DNA of 64,000 nucleotides. Source: Acholoe squamosa (lineage: Eukaryota; Annelida; Polychaeta; Phyllodocida; Polynoidae). This document shows, in pieces, positions 34,291 through 48,156 of this stretch (its first letter is position 1; every line of letters begins with the position of its first letter). The DNA lies in contig OX439038.1 of assembly GCA_949317995.1 (NCBI GenBank), positions 77,076,659 to 77,140,658 on the forward strand, given 5' to 3'. A program made the position numbers and the translations under genes. Below the pieces are notes generated by a model. That model saw only the letters and a program-made list of their open reading frames with translations. It ran no database searches and was not told where the DNA came from.

Positions 34291-34860
34291 CTCAGCATCA
34301 TTTTATATTATCATTGCATATATCTTTAACAACAGGGTTGCACTAAAAAGGGGTGAAATTTTCTTAACCCGCTGAGGGGTCTAAAAGTTTCTACCCCCTC
34401 CCCCCCAAAAAAGCTCACAAAGCTCAGCCCTCAGAATATAAGTTGGTTTTGAATTTTGAATAAATTTTATTGCAAATCATAAAGGTAGTATCCTTGTTCA
34501 CATAGTACACACTGGCAATTTTGGGACAAGGATTTCCCCGTTATTTTGACATTTTTTTTACAGTGTACATTTCCTAATATGACTATTCAAATGTTGTGTT
34601 TTTGAGACATCAGAATTTACATATTCACCAAAAAAGATTGATGCATAAGCAACTTCAAACTTTACTACTCTTACCCCTTAACCCCTATAATTGTCTCCCC
34701 ATTCCACCCCCGCCTATTTCTAGATCCACCTAGAAGATCTAATCCATGCCGACACTGTGGTGAAGTTGACGATATGATCGTTTCCGGTTCCTGTGGGAGT
34801 GGCGGGGCACGATGCCTACACTACCTACCTACACCTCCCTAACCCAGCCCCAACCATCTA
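34290..34860. repeat. Module B, copy 3, left part
   Basis: Matches 17110-17830 and 58087-59280. It includes a decayed C-rich MITE at about 34330-34425 ('aacaacaggg' and 'aggggtctaaaag', then C-runs). Module D follows, splitting B. Confidence 0.7.
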
Positions 34861-37800
34861 CCGATCCTCTTTGAGTGCTGCCTATGCTGGGGTGCATCAT
34901 ACCCATTGGTCATCATGAAGTGGTGGTGAAGTGGTGGTGAGTCCAATTGCCAGCACTTCATTTGTGCATCATGCTGACCCTCCTGAGCTGCATTCATGCA
35001 TCATGACAACCAATGATGCATGAAATGAAATGATGCATTTAAGCACTATCCACATTTAAAGGGTTAGACCAGCACACAGATGCTGTGGTTAGAGATCATA
35101 GGTGAGGGATTGGCGCCAGTCTGCCATATCAAGATGTAATCTTAGCTTTGCAAAGGTCACATGATGCCACCAGGTTGATCCTTTACAGAACGATGTGGTG
35201 CTGGCAAGTCTACTTACCAATACTACGTTGGAGCATCATTTATGTGGGGTTGGCATGATACATGAATGCAGCCCTGATTAATAAACTCACAGGGCTGCAT
35301 TTATGAATTATGATGAATAAAGGACATGAATCAAATGGTTCAATACCGCATTCAGCCTTTAAAAGTTAGATGATAGTTCAGAGGAATGTAAGGATGAGAA
35401 GTTTGGATCATGTTTACAAGAATGTAGTATAACTCATTATTACTGAATTAGCTTGCTGGTTTCATGCAGTACCTGTCGTGTACCATGGAGGCTGAAGATA
35501 TCAACATGTCATAGGCAATCCTCTCTCTCTTCATAAATAAACTCCCCCACACAAGTTAAAGAGAAAGACTTTAATGTTGACTGAATGCATTTCTTGACTA
35601 CAAGTAATACATTACTACTGCTAATATTGCTACTGCTGATGTTTCAGCTTTTGCTGATAATGTTGCTGCTATTGCTGTTGTTTATGTTGTTGCACTTGCT
35701 GGTCCTATAATATTATTGCTGATGTTTATTTTAATGCACTGCTGTTTCTGCTTCTATTGCTGCTAATGTTTCTGTTACTGTTCCTGCTGCTGCTTTATCT
35801 GCTGTAGTTGCTGCTGCGTGATCCTTCTGTTTCTTTTTGCTGCTTCTGTTTCTGCTTTTATTGCTACTGCTGGATCTGCTTCTAATTCGTTCTGCTGTTT
35901 CTGCGATTATTGCTACTGCTGATTCTGCTTCTAATTCCTGCTGCTGTTTCTGCTTTTAATATGTTACTGTCTCTGCTATTAAGGCTGCTGCCAAAATAGT
36001 TGCTTTAAATGCGGCTATTGCTCAAAAAATTTCAAATATACATATTTTATTACTATCTTTTTATATTTTTTCTACTCCAATTATATCAAGCTTGGATTAT
36101 CTTTCATAAGTCAGAAATAAACTGTCCATTTACCTGATTAGATGAATGCATCACTATCAAGCCTGGCAGTGTCAAATGGAGTACTTGTGCTCCCAAGGGA
36201 GAGTAAGTAACTTCTTAATACTACATTCATGCACCATGCCAACTCTACAGGCTAGATTGACTCATTATCCGTCAGCACCAACACAAGTAGACGCACCAGC
36301 ACAACATTGGTACATTGTGATGAATCATGAACTACAACTCATATAAAAGACATCTTGTGACTCTTAAAGACTTAGGTGAATGTTAAGGTTCTTGGAAGCA
36401 TGTTTTCTGAGAAATGACTTGTGGGGTATTGTCTAACAAGCTGCGACTATGCTTAGCCAGTATGCCTCAAAAGGTTCTATGACTGGACCTCCTCAAACCA
36501 CAGTGAGACTCACAATGGTAGTGACATAAGCAAGCCATAGGGAGAGGAACACTATGATCACATGACCACATTGTTTTGAATTGGAAAGTGCAATTATAAC
36601 AATTGATGGTCCTTGACTTGCTCAGCGAAGGAAAGAATATTTGCATCTATGGAGGTTTGTAAATTTATACTAGAGAAGGTAGGACCATGGTACCATGCCA
36701 TAAGCTTTAAATACTTAATTTTGAAATAAACTTATTTCAATATACTGCCATCACAGAAACATTTATTTAGATTTGAAATAGCATGAAATAGATGAAATAT
36801 TTAAGGCGCTATTCCTGCGTTGGGAGGTTCTCCCAATGTAAGTAATTTCAATCAGGAAGTAATCTATGGTACCCGCCTAAATTGGTAGTATTGAGCCCTT
36901 TTTTTATGGGGAAGTAAAAGTCGACCTCTTATTTCATCATTATTCCTAATTTCACACAATATTTGGGAACAGCTCGTGTAGTAGTGTATTAAGAAACAGA
37001 TCCCTGTGACCTTTTCGTGAGTAAGGCAAACAAAGTTCCACAACAGTCTGGGCTACAATTAGTGTCTATTTGTGCACTTTAACTATCAGAGCCCCACAGG
37101 GCCCTACCTCCACAACGCCGCCGCACCTCTTACTGACCTAACCCCCTGCTGTTCTCTCCACAACAGGTTTCACATTTCCCAGATCATTTCTGTCATGAGA
37201 GATTGGGATAATTGCTTTCTCAAATTCACATCTGGCAACGGGCAGATTTTTCATTAGAAAGCTGCACAATTATTAGTCTAAGAGTGAGAGTCCTTGTTAT
37301 ATCCTGTGTAGGGGGTTAATTTCCTGAAGTGGAGAGACAGGCCAGGTGCTGCATTGTGGGATTTTCTTTTGTTTGAGTAAAAAGATGTAGTTTGATAAGC
37401 TGCCATCAGAACAAAGTGAATCTCAGAACTTTACAATACTTCAACTGATAATTACTGCACTTATTATAATGCAACCAACATTCTGCTTCTTCAGAGCTTC
37501 CTGGGGCAATTCGCTATGGTATTGGGTAATTTCATGACAAAAGTTGTCATTATGGTATACATGATATTCGGTCATGGAGAACCTCCATGAGAAATACAAT
37601 AGAATGATTTATTGGGTCATGATTGCTTTAAGATGGATATGCTTCTAATGGTATATTGATTACAAGATACCTGCTGTGCAAGTGACCTGACGATCTATCA
37701 ATTCAAAGTGTACCCTTATCTAAAGCCTGAAATCCTTTTTTCAGTAGATCATTAAGTATGGAACAGTGATTGCATTATTATATCTGTTACCATGTGCCTA

Positions 37801-38200
37801 AAGGCTAATCCATGAACATGCGAAATGCATTCCATTTCCCCATACATATTCATGTTCCTTTGTTGTTGTGATGCACCAACATTTTGGACATGGATCGACT
37901 TATCAGCACAGCATGGTGCATCATGCCGACCTTTCGCAAGTGTCCATACATTCATTTATCGTGTTCGCCAAGGAGCACAATATATCAAAGCTGCATGTGG
38001 CCCTTAATGGGGCTAAGGAGTAGGTTACCTTTACCTTTCTCACAAATACACACCACAAAGAGAGTAAAGGAGGATGGCATTCACATACATGCGCTTATGT
38101 ACATTGTACGCTACTTGGCACAGCTTGTGGTAAAAGAAGTGTGGCACATTTGTTTTTTTCACCATAGGCCAAAATAAACTTGTGTTCAAGTTTACCTGAG
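34860..38200. repeat. Module D, copy 1
   Basis: About 3.3 kb matching 59280-62690 in the same order: GCATGATGCA palindrome (34880-35060), 'aagggttagaccagcacaca', CTG-rich tract (35600-36000), 'ttgaaataaacttatttcaa' (36722), 'gctacaattagtgtctattt' (37051), 'ttaagatggatatgcttcta' (37629). No ORF is shared by both copies, so non-coding. Identity is perhaps 80-85% by eye. Confidence 0.8.
35600..36000. repeat. CTG/TGC-rich imperfect triplet tract
   Basis: Irregular 'tgctgctgtttctgcttct' units for about 400 bases; the parallel tract is at 59945-60400. Long open frames here (poly-Leu, poly-Ala) come from composition. Confidence 0.85.
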
Positions 38201-39165
38201 CCTGTTACAAAAAGCATTGCCGACCTTGGGGTCTTCACATTTTATCAATTAAAAAAGGAACAATAATTTTTCTGCAGATCATGAGTGAATTTTGGTGTTG
38301 TATGTGACTGTAATGAAACTGACCTTCTGGTCCAGCCTGATCAAGGTGGGTATTCCATTGTGTTGGTCCATGGACTATGCCCCATGAGGTCACTGATGAT
38401 GCAGTAGTAGTTAGACCTGAAGCACTTTGCTGTGATTATATAAACACTTATCTGTTACCTTACACTTTCAAGCTATACCGCCCATACCCCCAACCTATAC
38501 AAACTTTGGTGACTTATTTCAACATAGCTGACGACTGTATAGACTTCAAGAATACTACTCTCTGCCATGACATATTGGCCTTCATTGGGGAGTAATCATT
38601 TTTCAACTGCAGGGGGAAGGGGTAATGGGGTTTTCTGCAGATGTGCAAAGTAAATTTTGCCCCCTTGCAAGGGTCAAAATTGTTTTTGTCCTCAGAGGGA
38701 CTAAAATGATTTTGCCCCCTGTCAAGGAGTTGCCCCCTCCTGTTGCTAAGAAATGATCACTACCAAAGATAACTGAATTGTAAGTGATTTCCAGATTGGC
38801 AGCTATATTGAAATAAGCCCCTTGATGATTGTCAATTGTCAGTGGGTTTTGGTATTGTCATCTATGTTGAAACAAGTTCCAGCAGTCTCCCTAGGCCCTG
38901 TCCTAGACAACATCATACTGAGCATGTGGTAGAACACACCTATTCGTCTCCATTTGGTGCCAGTACGTCACCCGCCTTGTGTCTCTATTGATCACAGCGA
39001 CACCCCCGATGGACGGGAGAACCCTGTGTAGCGGCCTCGGTGATCTAATGGTATTCTGGTTGTCATTATCACAGCTCCCCTTAGGATGGATCTACCGTAC
39101 CACAAAGGGGTTGAAACATAGGATGTTCCAACCTAAGGATGGCTTTATGATGGTATTTCCATAAT
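38200..39165. repeat. Module B, copy 3, right part
   Basis: Matches 18400-19440, including 'ccatgaggtcactgatgatgc' (38382) and 'tattcgtctccatttggtgcc' (38941). A C-rich MITE copy (38596-38765) sits at the same place as in copy 2, so it was there before the modules were duplicated. Confidence 0.8.
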
Positions 39166-41290
39166 TATTCACTGTCTGCTTCTAGACAAGGAGGTGACAT
39201 GCTTTAGGTTCACATAAAAAAGAAACTAAAGAAGAAAAGAATGAAGGGAAAAACATGACATAAAAAAAAAATAAAAACAGAAAGAACTGAGGTGTATATG
39301 TGTGTGGCTAAATGATGCTTTAAATTTCCCTTCATTTCATATTATTTGCACCTAATATTGGGTCACCAAAAGTCATACTGATTATATCTAGCCTTCTAGA
39401 TATTGCAAGTTGAGGGCCTATGTTGGCTTTGATGCCTCTATGGTTAAGAATCCACCAGAATAAGAATACCAAAAGTTTTTATCGATTTATTCATTTCTCC
39501 TTCTATTTGTTTGTTTATTGCCCCTTTATGGTATGTGGTGATCTTTTCTTTTAAGGAATAAGCACTTGTGTACTGCTTTACCTGTAGAGTGTAATGGGGA
39601 TGGAGAGTGTAGATGGTGAACTTTGTGTCCAGCCGCCACTGTCTTACAATATTCAGCACAGTAGACAGCCTCACCTTTATCATCAAAGGGCCCCTCATTA
39701 TAACACATGTATGTATACACACCATAGATCACACTTGTTTACTCTTATTGGGGCCCAGTCATTTCTAGGTTCGTGCTAGCCATTCGCCAAATCGCCAATG
39801 GCGAATCAAAGTGCATTTTGGCTAGTTATAATCATACAAAATTGGCGAGTTCTAATGACCAACAGTGGATGGAATTTAAGCAATATAGCCATGTTATATA
39901 TCATTGAAAAGGGAATTTTATGGAGAATCTAATCATCATAGAAAAAATGTATTTTCATCAGTTATACAAATTTGATTTCAATGATGATTTATAAATTTAC
40001 CAATGGGAAGGTGGCCTTAAGGTGGATTCGTATCATAGGATGAGCACAGGATGTAGAATCAATGTTGAAGATCAGTTGATCAATGCTTATTAACCAAAGG
40101 CAAAAATCTGTTCAACTTTCCATGCTCACTTGTTTGATACTCAGGCATTTTTTGTATAGGAGAATTTTGTGTACCATGTGCACATATGTCAAGGCAAATT
40201 AATGCAGTGATAGTACATACCTTAATGGTTCATTTAAGCTCAAATGACGGCCGGTCTCAAATAAAGTTCAGGGGCACAGAAAGCACTTCCCAACACTAAA
40301 ACCAGTACATGTATTCACATATGCGCCTGTCTCATATAAGGGCTGGGGTTACAGAGGTATTGAAATTAAGAAGCACACAGGCAATTAAATGGGCCACTAC
40401 AGTATGGTATATAGTGATTCTGTTTCACTTTCTAATGCTATGTTTTTGGCTCAAAATCGAAAGAAATTCACCAAACTGGCTAATAGAACAAGTGGCCTAG
40501 CGCTAACCTAGCATGATTTATTGCAAATTGGCTGAGGGGTGGCTCGAGATCATTGAGTTTCAGTAATCAGTGTTTCAGAATCAACCCTTGGAGCAAGAAA
40601 CTTCAGAACCTATACCATCCTTGCTTGGAGCATGGTGCCTCCAGGATCGTTTTCCTTTGTAGTCATGTAATGCAATATGGAGTTTGAAAACAGACTTAAA
40701 CAGTGATGTGAGCCATTTCTATTGGAATCACCAAAATTGTATTGCCCCTTGGGATGTGGACAGCTGCAGGGCAGGGAGAACAAGCTGTTACACCTCTCCT
40801 GTTTATAATCAGAAGTCTTGGGAATCTGTTATTGTTAGCTGGCAATCTATTTAAATTCACAATAACTAGTCGTGTTCAACTGGAGGAAAACACCTCTTAT
40901 TGCTACAGAAGCATTGTCTACGCTTGTTTGATTACACTATTTTCTCAAATTGTGCTATCATTAGAGGCAGTAAATATTATCAAAGAGGAGACAATTCTGG
41001 TACAGGTTTTTCCTATTTAATAGTTTTCAAATTGAATTTAGGAGCCAGAATTGTTTAAACTAATATATTGTTTCCTTTTCTTTGACGGGTTATGGAAGCT
41101 GCTGTAAATGCTAGATAACAAAGTGTGTGCTTTCAAGGTTGGTGAAATCACACCATTAATTAAGCATATGGAACTGTAGTTTACTAATATAGTGTAGGTT
41201 GAAGAAGGGAAATCGCAAACAATAAGAGGCAAAGGTGCTAAAAGAAGGCTAAGCAAAAGGATCATTGGCCAATGAAATTTTGAAAATCCT
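39165..41290. repeat. Module C, copy 4 (interrupted)
   Basis: 39165-39767 and 40511-41290 correspond to module C copies 1 and 3. The gap is the element at 39768-40510. No gene. Confidence 0.75.
39768..40510. mobile_element. Short non-autonomous element with CTAG duplication
   Basis: Starts 'GGTTCGTGCTAGCC' and ends as complement 'GGTTAGCGCTAGGCC', with CTAG at both flanks. The empty site is visible in module C copy 1 ('cccagtcagttattgcaaat'). The start contains 'cattcgccaaatcgccaatgg', a local palindrome. No ORF of note in the 743 bp. Confidence 0.65.
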
Positions 41291-42780
41291 ATGACTTTCA
41301 TGATATCTCAATAAGCAATATGAGCCTTTTTGCAAATATTACCACCGCTTCATGTATGCTATAGATATTTTGTGCATTCCTTTTGTAAAAAAATTTATTT
41401 CACTTTCATTCTAATAGTTGTCTGAAATTGGGAATCCTCCTAATTTTCCACAGCCAGGGTATAGCATCTTTGTGCTGTATAGAGTCACCCTTTTAAAGTA
41501 TTTTAAGAATTCTCACCCACCTCACAGAAGGGATGGAAAAGTTTCAGACCCCTCCCACAAGGGGACAAATCCACAACCTCTCTCATCCCCTCCCCGTTGA
41601 AAATGACCGCTTCTTTATTACCTTTGCAGTCCCCATACCCCTCAAGTTTTCCCCCTTTTCCTACTTTGGCGGTTAGAGCTGTGTCTAGATCCTGGGGTCT
41701 GCATCAACGTCCAATTAGTGCCACAGCATGCTGTGGCAGCCCAGCCTAAAGAGACCAGAAGGAAAAAAAATGTGAAAGAAAATCACCATAAAAAAAGCTT
41801 GGTGTAGTAGTAGTCTGGAGAAGGGTGAATGGAATTTGGGTGAGTGTTGGCTGAGTCTGGTGGAAGCTAAGACGTTGGAGACTTGTAAATCAAGTCTTAC
41901 TAGAGTAGTTATATTGTGAAGCACTAATTACCATGACCATCTTACTTATGAAAATTCCTTTCAGTGTCTTAAGTCTATTAAGTCCCTTAAAAAAACCAAC
42001 TAAGAATGTGTACATTAGCAGCACATGAAGTCCCATAATGTCTGAATGTCACTCTCCATGAATTGGATGGGGAGGAATATTTAGCTCTGTATGGTGCGCA
42101 TGCAAGTCGTCTCTAGCTGATCATACTACCAGGAATTCTTCATTGTCAAATTTGTAAAAAAATGGTCCACAATCCACTCTTTGTCCTCAACCAAAGACAT
42201 GTGCCACAAACTGCCTATGTGACACTTCATTGTCTGTCGCAATGTGAAGATTGTTTGTTCTTCATAACTGATATGAAAATGGAAGCAGAGTGGTAGGTAG
42301 TTCATAAGAGGCGTTATACTCCTAATATTAAAATGGGGGTAAGTCAGGAGCTAATCACAAGAACCCATTCCCCGAAATTTAACAAAAAGTGAAATTAAAA
42401 CTTCTTAGGAACGCATCGGAAATCACTGGAAATACACCCCTGGAAAATTTAGCCAATCTATCCTCATCAAATTCAAATAAAATATGCCAGATTTACTTTT
42501 CAATACCTCTCGCGGGACCAAGGATATATCTCTTCCCCTTCCTACCTGTGTAAACTATAAAGTATTATTCAGCTTGTTCCTCAGTGTTCTGCTGCAAGGT
42601 TCTACAGTGACCAATAAGCGTTGATGATGTAGTATAGGCAGCGTCTGAAATAAATACCTAATAAATGATAATAACAATGTAAAAGGACATGGAAATGACT
42701 CAGTTGATCATGATGAGTGGTTAGATTTACATTTAGAAATATAAAACCTACTTAAAACACTAGGTTCATCTTTGACTTGA
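41290..42780. repeat. Module A, copy 4
   Basis: Matches 1-1384 through its length, without the SINE cluster or the 12 kb insertion. Non-coding. Confidence 0.8.
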
Positions 42781-43208
42781 GCATCGGTTCCAATTTCAAA
42801 CAACAGGGTGGTGGTGGATTTTCACATGAAATCTTTCACACTCTCCTCTCTCTTTTGTCCTAAAATATCGCTCAGGCTTTTTGCTTAAAAGGAGTGACAT
42901 TTTTTTAATCCACTCGGAGGGGTCTGAAAAAATACAAAAAAAAGCCAAACAAACCCACCACCCTGATATAAAAATGACCACTATCTTAGGTGCCAACAGT
43001 CAACAATCACTCTGGCACCTTACCACATATAAGTTGTGCTTGATTTTTAAATAAATTTTATTACAAATCATAAAGATGGTATCCTTGTTCTGCAATATAT
43101 ATGCCTTCACAGTTGTACACTCTAAGAATTAGAGAATCTATCAGGGAATTTCATAAAACTAAACAATAATCCAATATAATTGCATTGCAGTGAAACAGTT
43201 TAGTTTTT
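42780..43208. repeat. Module B, copy 4, left part with a MITE
   Basis: Matches 17110-17220 and 34290-34500. It carries a C-rich MITE relic (about 42800-42975; 'caacagggtggtggtgg' paired with 'cccaccaccctgat'). It ends 'gtttagttttt' at the left end of the 14.9 kb element; the module continues at 58087 with 'ttttacaagcaag'. Confidence 0.75.
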
Positions 43209-43238
43209 GGTCGAAAATCATAGAAAGTTGGCAGATGA
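43209..43238 (+). repeat. Left terminal inverted repeat of the 14.9 kb element
   Basis: 'GGTCGAAAATCATAGAAAGT' and the ten bases after it match the complement of 58057-58086 at 24-25 of 30 positions. It is preceded by five T. Confidence 0.75.
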
Positions 43239-44495
43239 GGCCTCCTGGGGTTATGCGAGGGGCTGGTATTAAACCGTGGAGTATCTCAAAGATATTTTTT
43301 ATGGATAATGTATAGGTGTTGGGGTAACTACCCACGAAATATTTTCAGTTAAATATGAAATGCTTTGGTATGGCAACACCCTGAACATATATACCCTCAA
43401 ATACCTTGAAAAGGTGTCTTACCGAATGACATTAGGGGGCTGTGGTCCCTAAAGTAAAGACAAATTAATTTTTTATGATTTAGGTTAACTTTTTTGTTGA
43501 CTTTTGTTGACTACTGTATCTAAGGGTAGGATTCAGGGAGAAATAGCAACAGAATTTGGACTTTTTTCCTAAGCTTGAATCCTTTTTCTTAGTGTCTGAA
43601 ATGACATTTTCACCAGAATCCTGGAATTTTCTTGCTCAGGAAATTTCAAATCTTGCTGTTCTAGATGAAAGTGACACAGATATAGGATTTCAGTTTTAAT
43701 TACATCTCACACAATGGCCATAACGTGTACTTTCAGGTGGGATATAGTTAAAAGGGGCAAAAAATATGTGTGACCCTGTCTTTTGCCTATGGAAAACATG
43801 TGTGAAAATTGCAAATTGTCATTCGGAAAGACATTTTTTCATTAAAATACCATAACATTATCTAGGATAACTGCATGCTTTCACTTCTTCTTGATGGAGG
43901 TGCTATGAATGGAAAAGTATTTTTTTACCCTTGTTTTCATCGTCTCCTACCTGAGAGCAGGCAAAGCAGGCAGGAGCTATCTCCTCAGAGTAGCCAGATG
44001 CTATACTAAGTCATTCGCCCAGACATTTTTTTTTTTTTTTTGAGTTATACTACGAAACATGAAGCAAAGTATACTAGGCTTATTTGACATCTCAACGCAT
44101 AATTGTAAGGATTCTTTTTATTTATGTTTGACTTGAACCTAGCTCATTCTTTGACCTTGTAGGTACATATTACTAACCAGCCCTGGACTGAGGGGGGGGG
44201 GAGTGATATGATTAGGGAAGACATTTATTTAAGTATAGACTGTAGACTCCACAAGAAGCTTTCGTATGCTTCTCAAACATTAAACCAAGCACCTCAGCTT
44301 CACATCCTGAATAGTAGTATTCCTAGCCCGTGTAATAACTTTATGACCAAGACTTTTCTCATGCCAAAGATGGAACTTTGTCTTCCTATTGTTTCAATCC
44401 ATGCCTGGTTAAAGCGCGGGAAAAACTTTTAGCTCCTAACGACAACGCGCCTAGTCTTCCTCCCGACTGACATCTAGCGGCTTGAAAAGGAACTT

Positions 44496-44550
44496 CTGCT
44501 CTCTCCCTATTGGCTGGGTGGGATCATGTGACCGTGGGTTTGGTCGTACT
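44496..44550 (+). promoter_or_regulatory. Left promoter block (CCAAT box + E-box-like site)
   Basis: It aligns without gaps to the complement of 57231-57285 at about 46 of 55 bases. Both copies keep ATTGGCT (inverted CCAAT box) and GATCATGTGACCG (E-box of USF/TFE type), then GTTTGG and CGTACT. GC content is higher than the surroundings and no TATA box is seen. It lies about 740 bases before the first coding exon, whose acceptor (tttcag) is at 45286, so a non-coding first exon is expected; GTAGGA at about 44580 is a possible donor. Confidence 0.75.
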
Positions 44551-45288
44551 ATCACGGACGGAACCAAAACAAAAGCCGGTAGGAGATTTTTCCCTGTTTT
44601 TCTCATTGAAACATTGAATATATATGTCCAAAATGTGCTAGTAGAAGACATGGAGGTTATGTTTTCCTGTATGTCCCCGGGCAGGAGATAAAACAGCCTG
44701 TCTCAGCGTTTTTTCGCGTTCGCAAATTTCAGTTGAGGAGCGCTCCTTCTCAGAGAGTGTGTTAGCCTGTTGACAGTGTTGTAGGAGAGGGTTGGTCATT
44801 CGCCCAGACATACGGGTCTGACAGAAATGGGCCGTCCATAATTTACTTCACAGAGGAGAGGGTGGGTATTTTCGGGTTGTGAGAAAGTGTGACAGGGGGG
44901 TGGGGCTTGTCTTACATTTATCAAAAAATAGATGTAATTTCACACAAAAAACATTAACTATTTCTGTCTCTGAACGATTATATAACATGTACAGATATAC
45001 AAGCGAATTGTCCTATATTATTATTCGGGATGAATGCATGACAAAGTTGTAAGAAACAGCCATACATATATTAAAGGCGGGTCATTCTTCATCAGGAAAC
45101 AAAAGTTATTAAGATATAGTTCTATTGCTTGCCCAGTGGATAATGGGACGGGGGTAGGCCAGGGTCAATCGCCTAGACACTTCTTTTTAACTGTACTCTT
45201 TCCTTAATATGTATCACAAGGTTATCCTTTCAGGGGCAGTCGTCTTGACACAAAATAATAAGTCAAGGATTTTTCTTTTCTTTCAGAG

Positions 45289-48115
45289 ATGGACTCCAAG
45301 GTACACACAGATCGAACTCCTCCCTTGCGGAGGAGTCCACGTAATAAGAGTGGCCACTCAAAGTGTTATAAACCATCTGACACAAAACAAACGAGAAGGA
45401 AGAGGAGGGCAGGGAAACCTCATTCAAACACCATGAAAGCATATTCCTCACGCACACCCGACCAGAAGGCGAGGAGCTGCTTGTCCTCCAAGAAGCACAG
45501 GGATAAGTTACGTGCTAATCCGCAGTCAGAGGCCAGCCTCAGAGTTAAACAGTCAAAGAAGGTAAGCCTTATTTTTTTACTATCTTTTCAAAAGATAATA
45601 TGTATGTAATCTACTGTACCTGAAAGAAATATGTATACGTCATTCTTTTGATTCCTGGAGCAAGGCTGTAGGTTTATTGGGCTTAGGTGGAAGAGGGAAA
45701 TTACTATTTTTGTAACACTTAACGAGACCCTTTTTTTTCAATGGTAGGAATATGAGAAGAGGAACCCCCACAGAAAAAGTCGTTTCTTTATGGAGAAAAC
45801 AAAGGCTGACAGGTCAAGAGAACTAGACAAAATCAACAAGAGGCGCATTAGAGCGGAGCAGCGGGCCGCACGAGAAGTCTCACAGGCCAAGATGTATGTA
45901 GAATCCTGATATATAATATATAATTATATTTGAAGTAAGGTGTTGAACCCTATTCCACCCAAACCAAAGTAATTCTAAAGCCTATATTTATTCATTCGCC
46001 AAGATACTCTTCTGAAAACTCCACATCTTGATTCGCCAAGACACTCTCCCTTTGCTCTAGAAGGATGAGACATTAAGCTCCAGAAAAAAGTATGGACAAA
46101 GGTTCTCGAGTAGTCGGTCTGATGGAGGGTTATCTAAGAAATTTAGCCTGGTGTGGAGGGCATTATCCCACTGTCATGCCCAGTCCAGGACATGGCCAGG
46201 TCAGGCATGATAGTGGGATAATGCCTGACATATCAGTCTCAATTTTGGTTCTACCATAGCTTATTTTTAGTATACTAACTCTATGGGATGAAGATGCCCT
46301 CTCACGAGTCCTTCTCCCCTAACATGACGTTGTAAGCATGCATAGAAGTTTTTCCCCAGGGCTAAGGTTTCTGAAGGAAGAAGGACCCTGAGACGAAGAA
46401 GGTCCTCGTCCAGGATACACCCCATGCCCCGGGAGGGAGACACCACCACCCGGAACATACAGCCTCCACCAAGGATAACAGAGCCTGAGGAACAGAACAT
46501 GAAGGAGACAATCCATGCTGCTTTTCAGGAGGCATTGAGGAAAGTGTAAGTTTAATTATATGTCAAATAACACACAGACAGCAGTGTCAATCGGGAAGAC
46601 GTTTGTCAGAGTGCTTTTTATGTCATATGAAACACAGACTGCAGCGTGGATGGTGCAAACATGTGTTTCGAGTGCTTTTTATGTGATATATGTCAATCGG
46701 GAAGACATGTCTAAGTGTGGCCTTCAGTTCACGAAGTTGATGTTCTTGATTGACCCGTTAAATACTGCTAGGCTTGCTACCAAAAGAAGTCTACAATACA
46801 TTTGTTTCATATCCTTAAAGTGAAAAAAGAATTTTCGTGTACTTGATTTTGATTCATGTAACATGATATTCTATCATCCAGGTATGAGAGGAAGGAACAT
46901 CGTCCCCTCCATGGTAAGGTGGTAGAGCCTGGGCCCAACCCTGAGTCAGAGAAGATGAAGCAGATTCTCCATGCAGCTTTCGGGGAAGCGTTGAGGAAAG
47001 TGTAAGTCTAATTATATGTCAAATAACACCCATAAATACTTTTCTTTATGCGTGAAGGTGAAAAAAAAGTAACCGGGTACTTGATATTAATACATGTAAA
47101 ATAATCTTCAATCCTCCAGGTATGAGAGAGAGGAAAGTTGTGTGTGTTCTTGATTTTGATTCATGTAACATTATATTCAATCCTCCAGGTATGAGAGGAA
47201 GGAATATCATCCCCTTGAAAGTACAACCCCCAAGTAAGTTTCATTCATGTGATACCATATACCCGTACATGTGCAGCATACATGTTAACATGTTTTAAGT
47301 GTAGTTGTCCTATCATTCGAACAGACAAGTCTGCAGAACATGTATGCTTTTGTCGTAGATAACATGTGCACACGTTTTAACATGTGTGAACACCTAATGG
47401 TCCTATAATTCGACCAGACGAATCTGCAGAACAAATATGTTTTCATAACATGTTTGAACACCTAGTTGTCCTATCATTCGACCAGACAAATCCTATCTTT
47501 CAACCAGAATGTGTTAACAGCTAGTGGTCCTATGATTTGACCAGACAAACCTGCAGAACATATATGTTATTGTCGTAAAGTCCAACATGGGTGGACAGAT
47601 GTGTATATTCACATGGATATAAACATTACTTATTCTCGTTGTAGGTCATGTCAAGACCAGGAGCAGGAGGAGGACATTCTGTGCTGCCAGTTTTCCAAGC
47701 AGCTGTCCCTGACAGAGTGAGTAACTATATTATCAAAACCACAAATTTCGATAGGTTGAATGGGGCGGGACCTTTTGGATTTGATATATTTCTTGTGGCC
47801 TGTTTTGATATTTTGGCAGTTGCGAAGACTACCAGGAGAAGGCAGAAGAAGAAGAAGAGCTCCACCTACATCTCTCCTTGTCAGATTATGAGGAAGATGA
47901 TGATGATGCTGACGAAGAGGATGAGGATCATGAGGATGACGTGGAAGATGATGAAGACGATGATTATTATGAGGATGATGACGATGACGACGACGACGAC
48001 GACGATGAAGTCGATGAAGACATGGCCCTCCAGTCTGCCCTCCAGTCTTCCTTGTCTAAGTGAGTAACAAGATTTATATATATACATTCACTTTTATCCA
48101 TGTCTGGTCGAATCA

Positions 48116-48156
<41 letters not shown>

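Noticed and set aside
39781-39812. Further ATTCGNNNAGAC copy outside the 14.9 kb element
   Set aside because: Reads ATTCGCCAAATC inside a local palindrome and lacks AGAC, so it is not counted.
44826-44930. Additional MITE ('gggccgtccataatttactt') inside the 14.9 kb element
   Set aside because: It resembles the ends at 9728, but no matching right end was found.
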